DNA from: Allorhizobium sonneratiae
Lineage (GTDB): Bacteria; Pseudomonadota; Alphaproteobacteria; Rhizobiales; Rhizobiaceae
Length of the DNA: 64,000 nucleotides
Assembly (NCBI RefSeq): GCF_023700755.1
Contig: NZ_JAMKOJ010000001.1
Span: forward strand, 248,001-312,000
Direction of reading: 5' to 3'
Part shown: positions 52,908 to 62,538 of the stretch, one piece after another
How positions within the stretch are numbered: the stretch's first letter is position 1
Layout: every line of letters starts with the position of its first letter
Translations under genes and position numbers: made by a program
Notes under the pieces: generated by a model
What the model was told of the DNA's origin: nothing
The model's database searches: none
Seen by the model: only the letters and a program-made list of their open reading frames with translations

Positions 52908-55106
52908 ATGACGGTGGCGGATCTTTCAATTGCTAAACGCATCCTTTTGGCCATGGCTCTGCCATTGGTCGCCGTCGTCTATCTGGCGGTCGGGCAGATG
53001 GCGCAGACATGGCGTCACTATGACATGATGAGCGGCATCGTGGTGATGACAGGGGCGCTCGATACGCTTGGCACAACCGTTCATGCGCTGCAGGTCGAGC
53101 GCGGATTGACGGCGGGTTTTCTCGGCTCAAAGGGTGGCTTGAACGCAGCCGAGCTGAAACAGGCGCGTCAGGAGACCGACCGCAGTCTTGCGCAGATTGC
53201 CCGGCTGGAAAGCCGCATGGCCGAGCTTGCGACGCCGCAGCTTCACCGCACGCTGATGCAACTGACAAAAAGCCTTTCCTCTCTTGCAACGATGCGCCAG
53301 TCGGTCGATGACCTCGTCAGCAGCGGGGCGGACAGTTTCGGCTATTACACCCGGACCATTACCGAGGCGCGGCAGGCAGAGCGCGCCATGCCGCTCGACG
53401 CCATGCCGTTTGCGACAGCCAGGGCGTTTCTTTCGCTCGATCATCTGGAAAACGCCAAGGAGGCTGCTGGACAGGAACGGGGCATGGGCAACGGCTTTAT
53501 CGCGGCGGGCAAGATGGATCCGGCCCGGTTTTCCACGTTCGTGATGATGGCTGGCGCGCAACAGGCAAGCTTGAGCAGTTTTTTTGCTTTGCAGTCCGAG
53601 GCGAAGGCTGCGGCGGACAAGGAACGCCTTGATGTGGTTTCCAGAGATGTCATCGATATGCGTCAGGCACTCATGGCTGGTGGGGCTGCCGCTGACCTCT
53701 CTGCTCTCAAGGCAAAAGCATGGTTTGCCGCCACGACGCAGCGCATCAATGTGATGTACGAGATCGAACGCGGCCTGTTGCAGGAGGCCGGTCAGAGTGC
53801 GCGCACGGATGCGGCAAAGGCATATCGCAGCCTGGTCGTCATGGTGCTTGTCTGGAGCCTGGCGGGCGTGGCGATCCTGACCATTTCGGTTCTTCTGGGC
53901 CTGTCTCTGGTGCGTCCGCTCAAGGCATTGACCGGGTGGATGGCAAAGCTGGCCGAGGGCGATGTGTCGGTCCATGCGATCTCGGCGCGCAAGGACGAGA
54001 TCGGGGATATGGAGCGTGCCGTCGAGATCTTCCGTCTTGCGGCCATTCGCAACCAGACACTGGAAGCAGAGGCTGAACAGGCGCGTGAGGCGGCAGAGCG
54101 CGAGCGTGCCGAGATCCAGCGTCTGGCTGAGGAAGAGGCCGAACGCCTTTTGCTGCAGGCGACCGGCACGCTGGCCGAAGCGCTGCAGCGTCTTGCCGCC
54201 GGCGATATGATGTGTGACATCGAAAAGCCGCTTGCTGCGCGGTTTGAAGGATTGCGGCGCGATTTCAATCAGTCGGTGCGGCAATTGCGTGAGACCCTGC
54301 TACAGGTCGACGGGTCCGTCTCCGCTGTCGATGGCGGTGCACAGGAGGTGTCCGCAGCCTCCGGCGATCTGTCGCAACGCTCCGAACTGCAGGCTGCCTC
54401 GCTGGAGGAAACCGCAGCCGCGCTCGATGAAATCACCGCCAATGTCGCCTCCACCTCCCGGCGCACGGCGGAAGCACGTGGCGTTGCCCATTCCGCCAGC
54501 CAGCAGGCGCTCCGTTCCGGCGAGATCGTCGGCAATGCGGTTTCCGCGATGGACCGGATCGAGCAGTCCGCCGAACAGATCACCAACATCATTTCCGTTA
54601 TCGACGAGATCGCCTTCCAGACCAATCTTCTGGCGCTCAATGCCGGTGTTGAGGCCGCGCGTGCCGGAGAAGCCGGAAAGGGTTTTGCCGTCGTGGCCCA
54701 AGAGGTGCGGGAACTTGCCCAGCGATCGGCCAAGGCCGCCAAGGAAATCAATGCGCTGATCCGCAATTCGGCCGACGCCGTCAAGGACGGGGTCAAGCTG
54801 GTGGATGAAACCGGCGAGGGCCTGCGCATGATCGGCGATCTGGTCAAATCCTTTACCGGCCATATGGATGCGATTGCCGCCGCCACGCAGGAGCAGTCTG
54901 CCGGTCTGGCCGAGGTCAATTCGGCGATCAATACCATGGATCAGTCCACCCAGAAAAACGCCGCCATGGTCGAGGAAATGACGGCGGCGGCGGCAACGCT
55001 CGGGCGTGAAAGCAGCAATCTGAAACAGATGGTGTCCCGTTTCACCCTCCTGCATAATTCCTTAAATCAGGTAGGATTTAAGGAGAAAATTATGCAGCAG
55101 ATTTAG
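52908..55106 (+). CDS. Methyl-accepting chemotaxis protein with NIT sensor domain
   Basis: A 732-residue inner-membrane receptor: first transmembrane helix (about 14-32), a periplasmic nitrate/nitrite-sensing (NIT) type helical domain (about 40-300; [17 protein letters not shown]), second helix (about 308-330), HAMP domain, and the signalling hairpin with [42 protein letters not shown]. The start follows CCGGAG. The last 17 residues (from His716) are encoded by an inserted type C repeat, so the native C-terminus, including any CheR-binding tail, is lost or altered. Confidence 0.93.
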   Translation: MTVADLSIAKRILLAMALPLVAVVYLAVGQMAQTWRHYDMMSGIVVMTGALDTLGTTVHALQVERGLTAGFLGSKGGLNAAELKQARQETDRSLAQIARLESRMAELATPQLHRTLMQLTKSLSSLATMRQSVDDLVSSGADSFGYYTRTITEARQAERAMPLDAMPFATARAFLSLDHLENAKEAAGQERGMGNGFIAAGKMDPARFSTFVMMAGAQQASLSSFFALQSEAKAAADKERLDVVSRDVIDMRQALMAGGAAADLSALKAKAWFAATTQRINVMYEIERGLLQEAGQSARTDAAKAYRSLVVMVLVWSLAGVAILTISVLLGLSLVRPLKALTGWMAKLAEGDVSVHAISARKDEIGDMERAVEIFRLAAIRNQTLEAEAEQAREAAERERAEIQRLAEEEAERLLLQATGTLAEALQRLAAGDMMCDIEKPLAARFEGLRRDFNQSVRQLRETLLQVDGSVSAVDGGAQEVSAASGDLSQRSELQAASLEETAAALDEITANVASTSRRTAEARGVAHSASQQALRSGEIVGNAVSAMDRIEQSAEQITNIISVIDEIAFQTNLLALNAGVEAARAGEAGKGFAVVAQEVRELAQRSAKAAKEINALIRNSADAVKDGVKLVDETGEGLRMIGDLVKSFTGHMDAIAAATQEQSAGLAEVNSAINTMDQSTQKNAAMVEEMTAAAATLGRESSNLKQMVSRFTLLHNSLNQVGFKEKIMQQI
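55051..55101 (+). repeat. Type C repeat forming the 3' end of the chemoreceptor gene
   Basis: TGCATAATTCCTTAAATC (55051-55068) pairs with GATTTAAGG-AGAA-AATTATGCA (55075-55096). The element is in frame and is followed at once by the nested repeat that supplies the stop codon. Other copies: 47270-47319, and degenerate ones at 42478 and 19010. Confidence 0.85.
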
Positions 55107-55375
55107 AGCATCGTGCGATCAATATGATGCATTCTGTTTGCTCAAACTTGCCGTCCCACAAGGCGGATGGCGCAGCGCGATGCTATGTCATCGGGCAAGC
55201 CATCCAACGCAGTGGGGGGCAAGTTTCAGCAAACCCGAAGGGCCGCATGTCTTTACGTCCTGATCAAGATTTTTCCCTCGCACGTACCAAGCGGTATGCC
55301 CTTCGGCAAAAATCTTGATCAGCCCATAAATTCATTGCGGCAGAATGCGTCATATTGATCGCACGGTGCTCTAAA
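55102..55375. repeat. Second three-stem nested inverted repeat element (274 bp)
   Basis: The outer arms 55102-55136 and 55341-55375 (35 bp, TTTAGAGCATCGTGCGATCA...) differ at two positions, both G-T pairs. They enclose two arms. Arm 1 is 55136-55159/55212-55234 (GTTTGCTCAAACTTGCC-type, imperfect) with inner GGATGGC/GCCATCC. Arm 2 is 55260-55274/55308-55322 (CTGATCAAGATTTTT, perfect). It has the same plan as 28146-28413 with unrelated sequence. Its first TAG is the chemoreceptor stop codon. Confidence 0.9.
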
Positions 55376-55378
55376 GTG

Positions 55379-55422
55379 CTACAGCGTCCTATGTGCGTTT
55401 TATAAAACGCACGGCGCTGTAG
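55379..55422. repeat. Type D hairpin with perfect inner palindrome
   Basis: CTACAGCG/CGCTGTAG enclose the perfect 20-bp palindrome GTGCGTTTTATAAAACGCAC (55393-55412). Related to 41435-41478 and 42434-42477. The remaining sequence to 55497 shows nothing further. Confidence 0.8.
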
Positions 55423-55497
55423 ACGGAAAAACCGGCTCGCGCATGGCGCCTGGCGACTGGCAGGCGGCCTGATCGCCGTTTGCAGCCACTGGCCCCC

Positions 55498-57075
55498 TCA
55501 ACGCAATGCGTTCAATTCCTGCCGGTGGCGCTGCATCAACAGGAACCGGGCATAATCCTGGTCATAAACCCTTTGACGGGCCGGATCAGGCTGTATGAGC
55601 CGGCTTTTCGGCCCCATGCGCTGTCCGGCGGTGGCCAGACCAGCATGAAGCCCGCAGGCGGCTGCGGCATTCATGGCGGTGCCAACCAGAACGGCATCCG
55701 TTTCGTCCGCGACCATCACGGAGCAGCCGGTAGCATCGGCATAAAGCTCAGTGAGCAGGGGGTTTTTGACATGGCCCCCGGTGAGATGCAGGCGGGGCAG
55801 GGGCGCATCTCCCACCATCATTTCGAGAATTTGCCTGAGGCCCAGCGCAATGCCCAGACAGGCCCGCCAATAGAGGCGGCACAGTCCGTCAAAAGAGGCA
55901 TCCAGCGTCAGGCCGCTGATCACGCCCCTTAGGGCTGGATCGGCGAAGGGGGAGCGGTTGCCGTGAAAATCGGGCAGCACATCGAGGGTGGCTGCAAAGG
56001 GGTCGCCTTCTGCGGCGCGCAGGGTCTGTATGCGCTCAATCACGCGCCGATGCAGGGCTGTCACCGGTTCGCCACCTTGTGCATGAAGGCGCAGAATGTG
56101 GTTGAGCAGCGCGCCGGTTGCCGACTGGCCGGCTTCCACCAGCCACAGATCGGCAAAAATCGCGCCGTAATAGGGGCCCCAGAGGCTGTGGCGGAAGAGC
56201 GGCTGGTGCGAAAGCGAAATGAGGCAGCTCGATGTGCCGCCGATCAGCGCTACCTGTGCCTGTCTGTCATTGGAAAGATCGGTGGTCCCGAGAACACCGA
56301 GGGCTCCGGCATAGGCGTCGACCATGCCCGCCGCCACGACGACCTGTGTCGACAGGCCGAGCGCGTCGGCCACCTCCGGTGTCAGCGTACCGATGGCGGT
56401 GCCAACAGCTTGCCCCCGTTCGGGAAGTCCCGCCGTATCGATCAGATCGTCCAATCCGACGCGATTGAGGAAATCCTGCTGCCAGCCGGGACGGGTATGG
56501 CCAAAAAAGCTCCATTTCGACGCCAGCGTGCAGAGCGAGCGGGCCGTCGAACCGGTGGCGCGAAAGGTGAGGTAATCGGCAAGGTCGAAAAACAGGCCTC
56601 CTTCAGCCCAGAGATCCGGGCGATGCCGTTTCAGCCACATCAGCTTGGGAATTTCCGCCTCCGGCGACATGACATTGCCGGTATGTTTCAGCACCGGGTG
56701 ATCGATCCGAGAGCATTCCAGCGCCTCAGCACGGGCGCGGTGATCAAGCCAGGCCAGTGTGTCAAAGCGGTGCGGACCTTCTTCCCGCAAGCTCAGAGGC
56801 GAACCGTCGCGCTGTCTCAGCACCAGCGAGCAGGTGGCATCAAAACCAAGGGCGGCAATCCTGTCAGGGCTTATGCCGGAGGCGGCAAGGGCTGCGCGGA
56901 TGGCGTGGATGCAGGCGGCCCAGATCTCGTCGCCATCATGCTCGCCCAGATGATCACGCGGCCGCGATAGCGTGATCATCCGCTCTTCACGGGAGAGAAG
57001 AGTACCATCGTCCGACACCACGCCAGCGCGTGCGCTGCCGGTTCCGACATCCACCGCAATCACATAATCCCGCAT
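55498..57075 (-). CDS. FGGY-family pentulose kinase (D-ribulokinase type)
   Basis: A 525-residue two-domain sugar kinase. N-terminal phosphate loop AVDVGTGSARAGV, FDATCSLVL, LDHRARAEA, GMVDAYAGALG and the C-terminal HLTGGHVKNPLLTELYADATG are typical of the YDR109C/FGGY branch that phosphorylates D-ribulose or related pentuloses. The exact substrate is inferred. It lies downstream of the aldehyde dehydrogenase unit, separated by a terminator, so it has its own promoter. Confidence 0.85.
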   Translation of the reverse strand: MRDYVIAVDVGTGSARAGVVSDDGTLLSREERMITLSRPRDHLGEHDGDEIWAACIHAIRAALAASGISPDRIAALGFDATCSLVLRQRDGSPLSLREEGPHRFDTLAWLDHRARAEALECSRIDHPVLKHTGNVMSPEAEIPKLMWLKRHRPDLWAEGGLFFDLADYLTFRATGSTARSLCTLASKWSFFGHTRPGWQQDFLNRVGLDDLIDTAGLPERGQAVGTAIGTLTPEVADALGLSTQVVVAAGMVDAYAGALGVLGTTDLSNDRQAQVALIGGTSSCLISLSHQPLFRHSLWGPYYGAIFADLWLVEAGQSATGALLNHILRLHAQGGEPVTALHRRVIERIQTLRAAEGDPFAATLDVLPDFHGNRSPFADPALRGVISGLTLDASFDGLCRLYWRACLGIALGLRQILEMMVGDAPLPRLHLTGGHVKNPLLTELYADATGCSVMVADETDAVLVGTAMNAAAACGLHAGLATAGQRMGPKSRLIQPDPARQRVYDQDYARFLLMQRHRQELNALR

Positions 57076-57402
57076 GACGGTTTGTTTCCATCCCAGATTT
57101 TGACTGCATCATTGCTGAAAACGTCTTGAAGCACTGGGCGATTATGCAGTGCAAGGCGCTTTCTGCAGTCAGTTATGCTTGTTTCCGGTGGCCGGTATTT
57201 CCTTTTGGCAAATTTTTGTCATAAAAAAAAGCCCATCGGCAAAACCGACGGGCCTCAAGACTGGAGATCAAGCATTCAGCATTCATGATAGCGTCATGCT
57301 TGGATGGTATGATACATGTTTTTTGTTAAGAGGCCATTGCTTTTTTGAATTGTGTTTTATTTGTGGCACTCATCGTGACGGCCAGCGTCGCAAGGCGGCC
57401 TC
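57076..57402. other. Non-coding region upstream of the FGGY kinase
   Basis: Contains nested inverted repeats TGACTGCA/TGCAGTCA (57101-57108/57163-57170) around GCACTG/CAGTGC, a possible operator for the kinase gene, and the ridA terminator at 57223-57252. No gene is seen. Confidence 0.5.
57223..57252 (-). terminator. Terminator after the aldehyde dehydrogenase-RidA unit
   Basis: On the minus strand GCCCGTCGG/CCGATGGGC (one G-T pair, TTTTG-type loop) is followed by eight T residues. Confidence 0.9.
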
Positions 57403-57798
57403 TCACATTGGCGTTTTCACGGCAGTCACCTCCACTTCGACCAGAAATTCCGGTCGGGTGAAGCCATTGACGATGAGCAATGTCGAGACCGGTTTCGGGT
57501 CACGGATATAGCGATCCCGGACGGCCATATAGGCGGGAAAATCCTCCCGCTTCGTGACAAAGCCGCCAATGCGGATCACATCGGCAAAATCCATGCCCGC
57601 TTCGGCAAGGATGGCGCCAATCGCCTGGAAACACAGCTCCGCCTGCGCGGTGATGTCGGCGGGGATCGTATCATCGGGACTGATGCCGAGCTGGCCGGAG
57701 GTGACAAGCAGCGCCCCCGGCTCGGCAATCAGCAGACCGTGATTATACTGGCCAAAAGGTTTGCGCACCGACGGCGGGTTGATCGGTTGTCGTGTCAT
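57403..57798 (-). CDS. RidA/YjgF-family reactive intermediate deaminase
   Basis: A 131-residue trimeric hydrolase. RidA proteins clear reactive enamine/imine intermediates; members of the family also act in degradative pathways. The conserved C-terminal RPEFLVEVEVTAV carries the substrate-binding Arg and Glu. Its ATG overlaps the dehydrogenase stop (ATGA at 57795-57798), implying a shared pathway. Confidence 0.85.
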   Translation of the reverse strand: MTRQPINPPSVRKPFGQYNHGLLIAEPGALLVTSGQLGISPDDTIPADITAQAELCFQAIGAILAEAGMDFADVIRIGGFVTKREDFPAYMAVRDRYIRDPKPVSTLLIVNGFTRPEFLVEVEVTAVKTPM

Positions 57799-59225
57799 GC
57801 CTTGTCCCAGCCGATAATGCCTTTGATTTCGAGAAAATCATGGATCGCCCAATCGGCATATTCGCGACCATTGCCGGATTGCTTGTAGCCGCCGAAGGGG
57901 GCCATGGTGTCCCATTCCGGATAGTTGAGATAGACAGAGCCTGCCCGCATCCGCGCGGCAATGCGGCGGGCATGATCGATATCCTCAGACTGGATATAGG
58001 CCGCCAGCCCGTAAACCGTGTCATTGGCGATTGCGACCGCCTCTTCTTCATCTGTGTAAGGCAGGATGGAGAGAACCGGACCGAAAATCTCTTCGCGGGC
58101 AATGGTCATGTCATTGCGGACATGTCCGAAAATGGTCGGGCGGATATAATAGCCGCGATTAAGCCCCTCGGGACGGCCCGGACCACCGGTGACCAGTGTT
58201 GCGCCTTCCTTGATGCCCGCCTCGATCAGCCGCTGGATCTTGTCATACTGGATCTGGCTGACGACCGGACCGAGATCGGTCGCTTCGGAGCGCGGATCGC
58301 CGGTGACGAAGGTTTCCGCTTCGGCCCTGGCGTAGGTGAGCGCCTCGTCATGCCGGTCGGCAGGCACCAGCATCCGTGTCGGCGCATCGCAGGACTGGCC
58401 GGTATTGCCGAAACAACTGCGCACGCCCTGGCGCACGGCGGCTTCAAAATCGGCATCCGGCAAAATGATATTGGCTGATTTGCCGCCCAGTTCCTGTGCG
58501 ACGCGCTTCACCGTATCGGCGGCGGTCTTGGCGACGATGATGCCCGCCCGGGTCGAGCCGGTAAAGGAGACCATATCGACATCCGGGTGACCGGCCATGA
58601 TCTGGCCGACATCCGGCCCGGTGCCGTTGACCATATTGTAGACACCCTTCGGCACGCCTGCGGCGTCCATGATTTCGGAAAAGACAATGCCGCTCAACGG
58701 CGCGATTTCCGAGGGTTTCAGCACCACGGTACAGCCGGTGGCAATTGCGGGAGCAACCTTGCAGACGATCTGGTTGAGCGGCCAGTTCCACGGCGTGATC
58801 AGCGCCACCACGCCGATCGGCTCCTTGACCACCATGGTCGAGCCGCGCTTTTCCGTGAATGAAAACTGTTCCAGCCCCTTGATCGTCGCTTCCAGATGGG
58901 CGCGGCCTGCCCAGGCCTGGGCGTCACGGGCAAAGCTTATCGGTGCGCCCATTTCCCGGCTGACGGCCTGGGCAATATCCTCAAACCGGCGGTTATATTC
59001 GTCGAGAATGCGTTTCAGAAGCGCCAGACGCTCCGCCACCGGCCATTGCGAGAAGCTGGCAAAGGCGCTTTTGGCCGCCGCAACCGCCTTATCGACATCG
59101 GCCTTTGCGCCGACGGCAATTTCGGTGAAGGCTTCTTCCGTTGCCGGATCGATCACCTCCAGCGTGGCGGGGTGAACCGGATCGACCCAGGCACCGTCGA
59201 TGAAGAATTTCAGGTGATTGCTCAT
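57795..59225 (-). CDS. NAD(P)-dependent aldehyde dehydrogenase
   Basis: A 476-residue enzyme oxidising an aldehyde to an acid. Motifs: TPWNWPLNQIVCKVAPAIA (catalytic Asn), GSTRAG, ELGGKSANI (catalytic Glu) and CFGNTGQSCDAPTRM (catalytic Cys). The substrate is unknown; an aldehyde from sugar or polyol breakdown is likely from context. The start at 59225 follows GGAGGCG. Confidence 0.92.
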   Translation of the reverse strand: MSNHLKFFIDGAWVDPVHPATLEVIDPATEEAFTEIAVGAKADVDKAVAAAKSAFASFSQWPVAERLALLKRILDEYNRRFEDIAQAVSREMGAPISFARDAQAWAGRAHLEATIKGLEQFSFTEKRGSTMVVKEPIGVVALITPWNWPLNQIVCKVAPAIATGCTVVLKPSEIAPLSGIVFSEIMDAAGVPKGVYNMVNGTGPDVGQIMAGHPDVDMVSFTGSTRAGIIVAKTAADTVKRVAQELGGKSANIILPDADFEAAVRQGVRSCFGNTGQSCDAPTRMLVPADRHDEALTYARAEAETFVTGDPRSEATDLGPVVSQIQYDKIQRLIEAGIKEGATLVTGGPGRPEGLNRGYYIRPTIFGHVRNDMTIAREEIFGPVLSILPYTDEEEAVAIANDTVYGLAAYIQSEDIDHARRIAARMRAGSVYLNYPEWDTMAPFGGYKQSGNGREYADWAIHDFLEIKGIIGWDKA

Positions 59226-59293
59226 AACGCCTCCGCTCATTTTTCTGAACAGAAGGTAACGGTAAAAACAGGCCGCCCGCAAGTCGCTTGCTG

Positions 59294-59989
59294 TCACGCC
59301 TGATCGGGATCCTCCGGCAATTGCCAGTCGATGGGGGTCTCGCCATGGCGTTCGAGATAGGCATTGGCCTTTGAAAACGGACGGCTGCCGAAAAAGCCGT
59401 TATGGGCCGAAAGCGGCGAGGGGTGGGCCGATTTCAGCACCAGATGCCGGTTTTGATCGACAAATGCCGCTTTTTTCTGCGCGTAAGCGCCCCAGAGAAT
59501 GAAAACGACATGCTCGCGGGTTTCTGCCACGGCATGGATCACCCGGTCGGTGAAGCGCTCCCAGCCCTTGCCCTGATGCGAGGCGGCGCGGCCTGCCTCC
59601 ACCGTCAGAACGCTGTTTAACAACAATACGCCCTGACGCGCCCAATGTTCGAGAAAGCCGTGACGGACCGGGGCAATGCCAAGATCGGCCTGCATTTCCT
59701 TGTAGATATTGACGAGCGAGGGCGGAATGCGCGTGCCGGGCCGCACGGAAAAGCACAGGCCATGCGCCTGTCCCGGTCCGTGATAGGGGTCCTGTCCCAG
59801 AATGACCACCCGCACCTTGTCGATCGGGGTGAGGTCGAGCGCGCGAAAATAATCCGCGCCCTTGGGAAAGATCGTGGCGCCCTTCTGCTTTTCCGCGAGC
59901 AGAAACTGTTTGAGATGCTGCATGTAGGGCTGGTCGAATTCCGGCCCGATCGCGTCTTTCCAGCTTTCATCCAGTTTCACATCTGCCAT
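59294..59989 (-). CDS. ung: Uracil-DNA glycosylase
   Basis: A 231-residue base-excision repair enzyme removing uracil from DNA. Water-activating loop [17 protein letters not shown] with catalytic Asp, [10 protein letters not shown], and the Leu-intercalation loop [13 protein letters not shown] are intact. ATG at 59989 follows AGGAAGAG; a GTG at 60019 overlapping the gntP stop is possible. It sits unusually between catabolic genes in one direction. Confidence 0.95.
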   Translation of the reverse strand: MADVKLDESWKDAIGPEFDQPYMQHLKQFLLAEKQKGATIFPKGADYFRALDLTPIDKVRVVILGQDPYHGPGQAHGLCFSVRPGTRIPPSLVNIYKEMQADLGIAPVRHGFLEHWARQGVLLLNSVLTVEAGRAASHQGKGWERFTDRVIHAVAETREHVVFILWGAYAQKKAAFVDQNRHLVLKSAHPSPLSAHNGFFGSRPFSKANAYLERHGETPIDWQLPEDPDQA

Positions 59990-60015
59990 CGTCTCTTCCT
60001 TCGGATCAACGTCAT

Positions 60016-61407
60016 TCACATCAGGCCGGGCATGAGATTGAAGAACAGTACCATGACCAGACCGACCACCGAGACGATGGACTGGATGATCGAAATCGTC
60101 ATGGTTGCCTCACCCATGGTCATACCGAACGATTCCTTCACCAGCCAGAAACCGGCATGGTTGGCATAGTTGAAAAACAATGAGCCGCAGCCGATGGACA
60201 GCGCCAGAAGCGGCGCATTCATGGCCTGTGCTGCGGCAAGCGGTGCCAGCAGACCCGAGGCGCCGACAATGCCGACCGTTGCCGATCCTGTCGAAACGGA
60301 CAGAAGCATGGAAATGATCCAGCCGAGGATCAGCGGTGAGAGCGAAAATTGCTGGCTGAGATGCATGATGGCATTGCCAACGCCAGCGGCGGTCAGCACA
60401 TGTTGAAAGGCGCCGCCACCGGCAATGATCAGCAGCACATTGGCGACCGGCTTCACGCTGCCGGTCAGGGCAGAGCGCAGGTCGTCGGCGCGGTCATAGC
60501 CGCGGCTGCCCAGCACCGCCACGGCAAACAGCACGCCGATCAGCATGGCGATCATCGGATTGCCGAGGAAAGAAGTGATTGCCAGAATGGCCGCTCCCTT
60601 GGCAAAGGTCAGTTCGGCAATCGAATTGGCCAGCATCAGAATGGCTGGAAGCAGGGCGGTCAACAGGCTGAGCGCCAAACCGGGCGTGGCCTTTTCGGCG
60701 CGTGCACCCTTTGAAATCGCCGAAAACTGCTCGATCAGCGCGGATTCCGGCCGCACCTTCAGCCGGGGCGTCACCCAGGCGCCGTAAATCGGCCCGCCGA
60801 GCAGAATGGCGGGAATGGCGGCGAGAAAACCATAGAGCATGGTTGCGCCGACATTGGTCTTGAGCGCGGCAATGGCCGTCAGCGGTCCCGGATGCGGTGG
60901 CACCATGCCATGCATGGCGGCAAGGGCGGCAATGACCGGCACGCCGATATAGACATAGGCCGAGCCTTTGACGGCTTTTGCCTCATCCAGCTTGCGTGCA
61001 ACCGAGAAAATCAGTGGCAGGAGCACGACCAGCCCGACCTCGAAAAACATCGGAATGCCGATGACGAAGGCGACACCGGCCATGGCCCAGGGCAGAAACC
61101 GGGTCGACACCCGGTTGACGATCGTCTGTGAAATGCCTTCGGTCACGCCGGTATCGGCAAGGATCTTGCCGAGCATCGCCCCCAGTGCCACGACGATGCC
61201 GACCGCGCCGAGCGTGCTGCCCGCACCGCCAATGATCGCCTTGGTCAGCTTGTCTTGCGGCATTCCCGCCAGAAACCCGACGGCAATCGCGGTGAGCAAA
61301 AGCGCCAGAAGAGGGTGCATTCTGATCTTGGACACGATCAGGGCAACGAGAAAGACAACCCCCGCAAGGGCGATTGCCAGCAATTGAACATCTGAAGACG
61401 ACATCAT
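60016..61407 (-). CDS. GntP-family gluconate/sugar-acid permease
   Basis: A 463-residue proton symporter with about 12-14 transmembrane segments. Typical segments: [39 protein letters not shown] and [19 protein letters not shown]. Substrates in the family are gluconate, idonate, glycerate and related acids. It follows the aldolase gene after 93 bases and so may import the acid that the aldolase pathway uses. Confidence 0.92.
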   Translation of the reverse strand: MMSSSDVQLLAIALAGVVFLVALIVSKIRMHPLLALLLTAIAVGFLAGMPQDKLTKAIIGGAGSTLGAVGIVVALGAMLGKILADTGVTEGISQTIVNRVSTRFLPWAMAGVAFVIGIPMFFEVGLVVLLPLIFSVARKLDEAKAVKGSAYVYIGVPVIAALAAMHGMVPPHPGPLTAIAALKTNVGATMLYGFLAAIPAILLGGPIYGAWVTPRLKVRPESALIEQFSAISKGARAEKATPGLALSLLTALLPAILMLANSIAELTFAKGAAILAITSFLGNPMIAMLIGVLFAVAVLGSRGYDRADDLRSALTGSVKPVANVLLIIAGGGAFQHVLTAAGVGNAIMHLSQQFSLSPLILGWIISMLLSVSTGSATVGIVGASGLLAPLAAAQAMNAPLLALSIGCGSLFFNYANHAGFWLVKESFGMTMGEATMTISIIQSIVSVVGLVMVLFFNLMPGLM

Positions 61408-61500
61408 TTCTCCCGCGCGGAACGCCGCGCCTTTCGTTTCAAAGACAGCGCAATCATAAGTCTCTCATCCTTATGTTCCGATGCTGAATCAAGAGCCGGA

Positions 61501-62298
61501 TCAATAACCGCCGTCAGCCTTGCCATTTTCGCCGCGCAACTGCGCCAGATGGCGGGCGGCGGCAGATGCGAGAAGCCCGACATCGCTGGTCATGGAAAGA
61601 AAGCCAATACCTTCGTCTTGTGCCAGACGGGCAAGGGCGGCATCGCCGGTCATAATGCCGACCGGCTTACCAAGCGCTTTGACCCGGCAAATAATGTCTC
61701 GGATGGCATCCTGAAGTTGAGGCGCATCGACCCGGCCGGGAAAGCCGAGATCTGCGGCCAGATCGGCCGGGCCGATCAGCACGGCATCCACGCCTTCTGT
61801 CGTGACGATGTCCTCCAGATTCTCCATGGCCTTGCGACTTTCGATCTGGACGATCAGGCAGATTTCGTCATTGGCGGTGGCGACATAGTCGCCGATGCGT
61901 CCGAAATTCGAGGCGCGCCCCAGTCCGGCCCCGAGACCGCGAATGCCCTGTGGCGGATAAAGACAGGCTTTGGCCGCAGCCTTTGCCTCTTCGCCGCTGT
62001 TGACCATCGGGATCAGCAGGGTTTGCGCGCCGATATCGAGCGCCTGCTTGATCAGCCAGCTTTCATTGACCGGCAGGCGGACAATGGGATGGGTGTCGAA
62101 ACGGGCGATTACGGCAAGCTGGGCAGCCAGAAGTGGGATGTCGTTCGGCCCGTGTTCGGCATCGAGCAGCAGCCAGTCAAACCCGGAACCGGCACAAAGC
62201 TCGGCCACATGCGCACTTGCCAGCGCCACCCAGAGACCGTGAAGACGTCGGCTCTGGTCTTTCAGCGCCTGTTTGAACCGATTGTGGGGAGCGGGCAC
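61501..62298 (-). CDS. HpcH/HpaI-family aldolase
   Basis: A 265-residue class II pyruvate-type aldolase (2-keto-3-deoxy acid cleavage). Motifs: DWLLLDAEHGPND, LIVQIESRKAMENLEDI (metal-binding Glu) and VDAVLIGPADLAADLGFPGR (metal-binding Asp). The substrate is probably a 2-keto-3-deoxy sugar acid. GTG at 62298 follows AGGAGG. It is divergent from the SorC regulator gene. Confidence 0.9.
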   Translation of the reverse strand: MPAPHNRFKQALKDQSRRLHGLWVALASAHVAELCAGSGFDWLLLDAEHGPNDIPLLAAQLAVIARFDTHPIVRLPVNESWLIKQALDIGAQTLLIPMVNSGEEAKAAAKACLYPPQGIRGLGAGLGRASNFGRIGDYVATANDEICLIVQIESRKAMENLEDIVTTEGVDAVLIGPADLAADLGFPGRVDAPQLQDAIRDIICRVKALGKPVGIMTGDAALARLAQDEGIGFLSMTSDVGLLASAAARHLAQLRGENGKADGGY

Positions 62299-62328
62299 GG
62301 GAAGCCTCCTGAGAATGATTGCTCTTTC

Positions 62329-62422
62329 TAAAGCACATTGCGGCTTATCAGCCTCATGCAATGTGCTTTAAGTCTCTGAAGTGTCGCATGTACGTTATCG
62401 TTTCATTGAAGACAATGAAACG
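62329..62422. repeat. Paired hairpins in the divergent aldolase-SorC region
   Basis: TAAAGCACATTGC/GCAATGTGCTTTA (62329-62341/62358-62370) encloses GGCT-TATC-AGCC. A second perfect hairpin, CGTTTCATTG-AAGA-CAATGAAACG, is at 62399-62422, flanked by TGTCGC/GCGACA. They could be repeats or the SorC operator. Confidence 0.7.
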
Positions 62423-62538
62423 CGACATGCTTTAGCCTCCTCTGTGGCCAAAACTCAAGGCCATCTCTCTTGCCGGCAGGATCGCGCCTCTTGACGGAGG
62501 GATTTCTTCGCGGCTACCTCTTCTTTCGGAGGCTGATC

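Noticed and set aside
57149..57511. Plus-strand frame of 120 codons before the RidA gene
   Set aside because: It reads through the ridA terminator and into ridA on the opposite strand.
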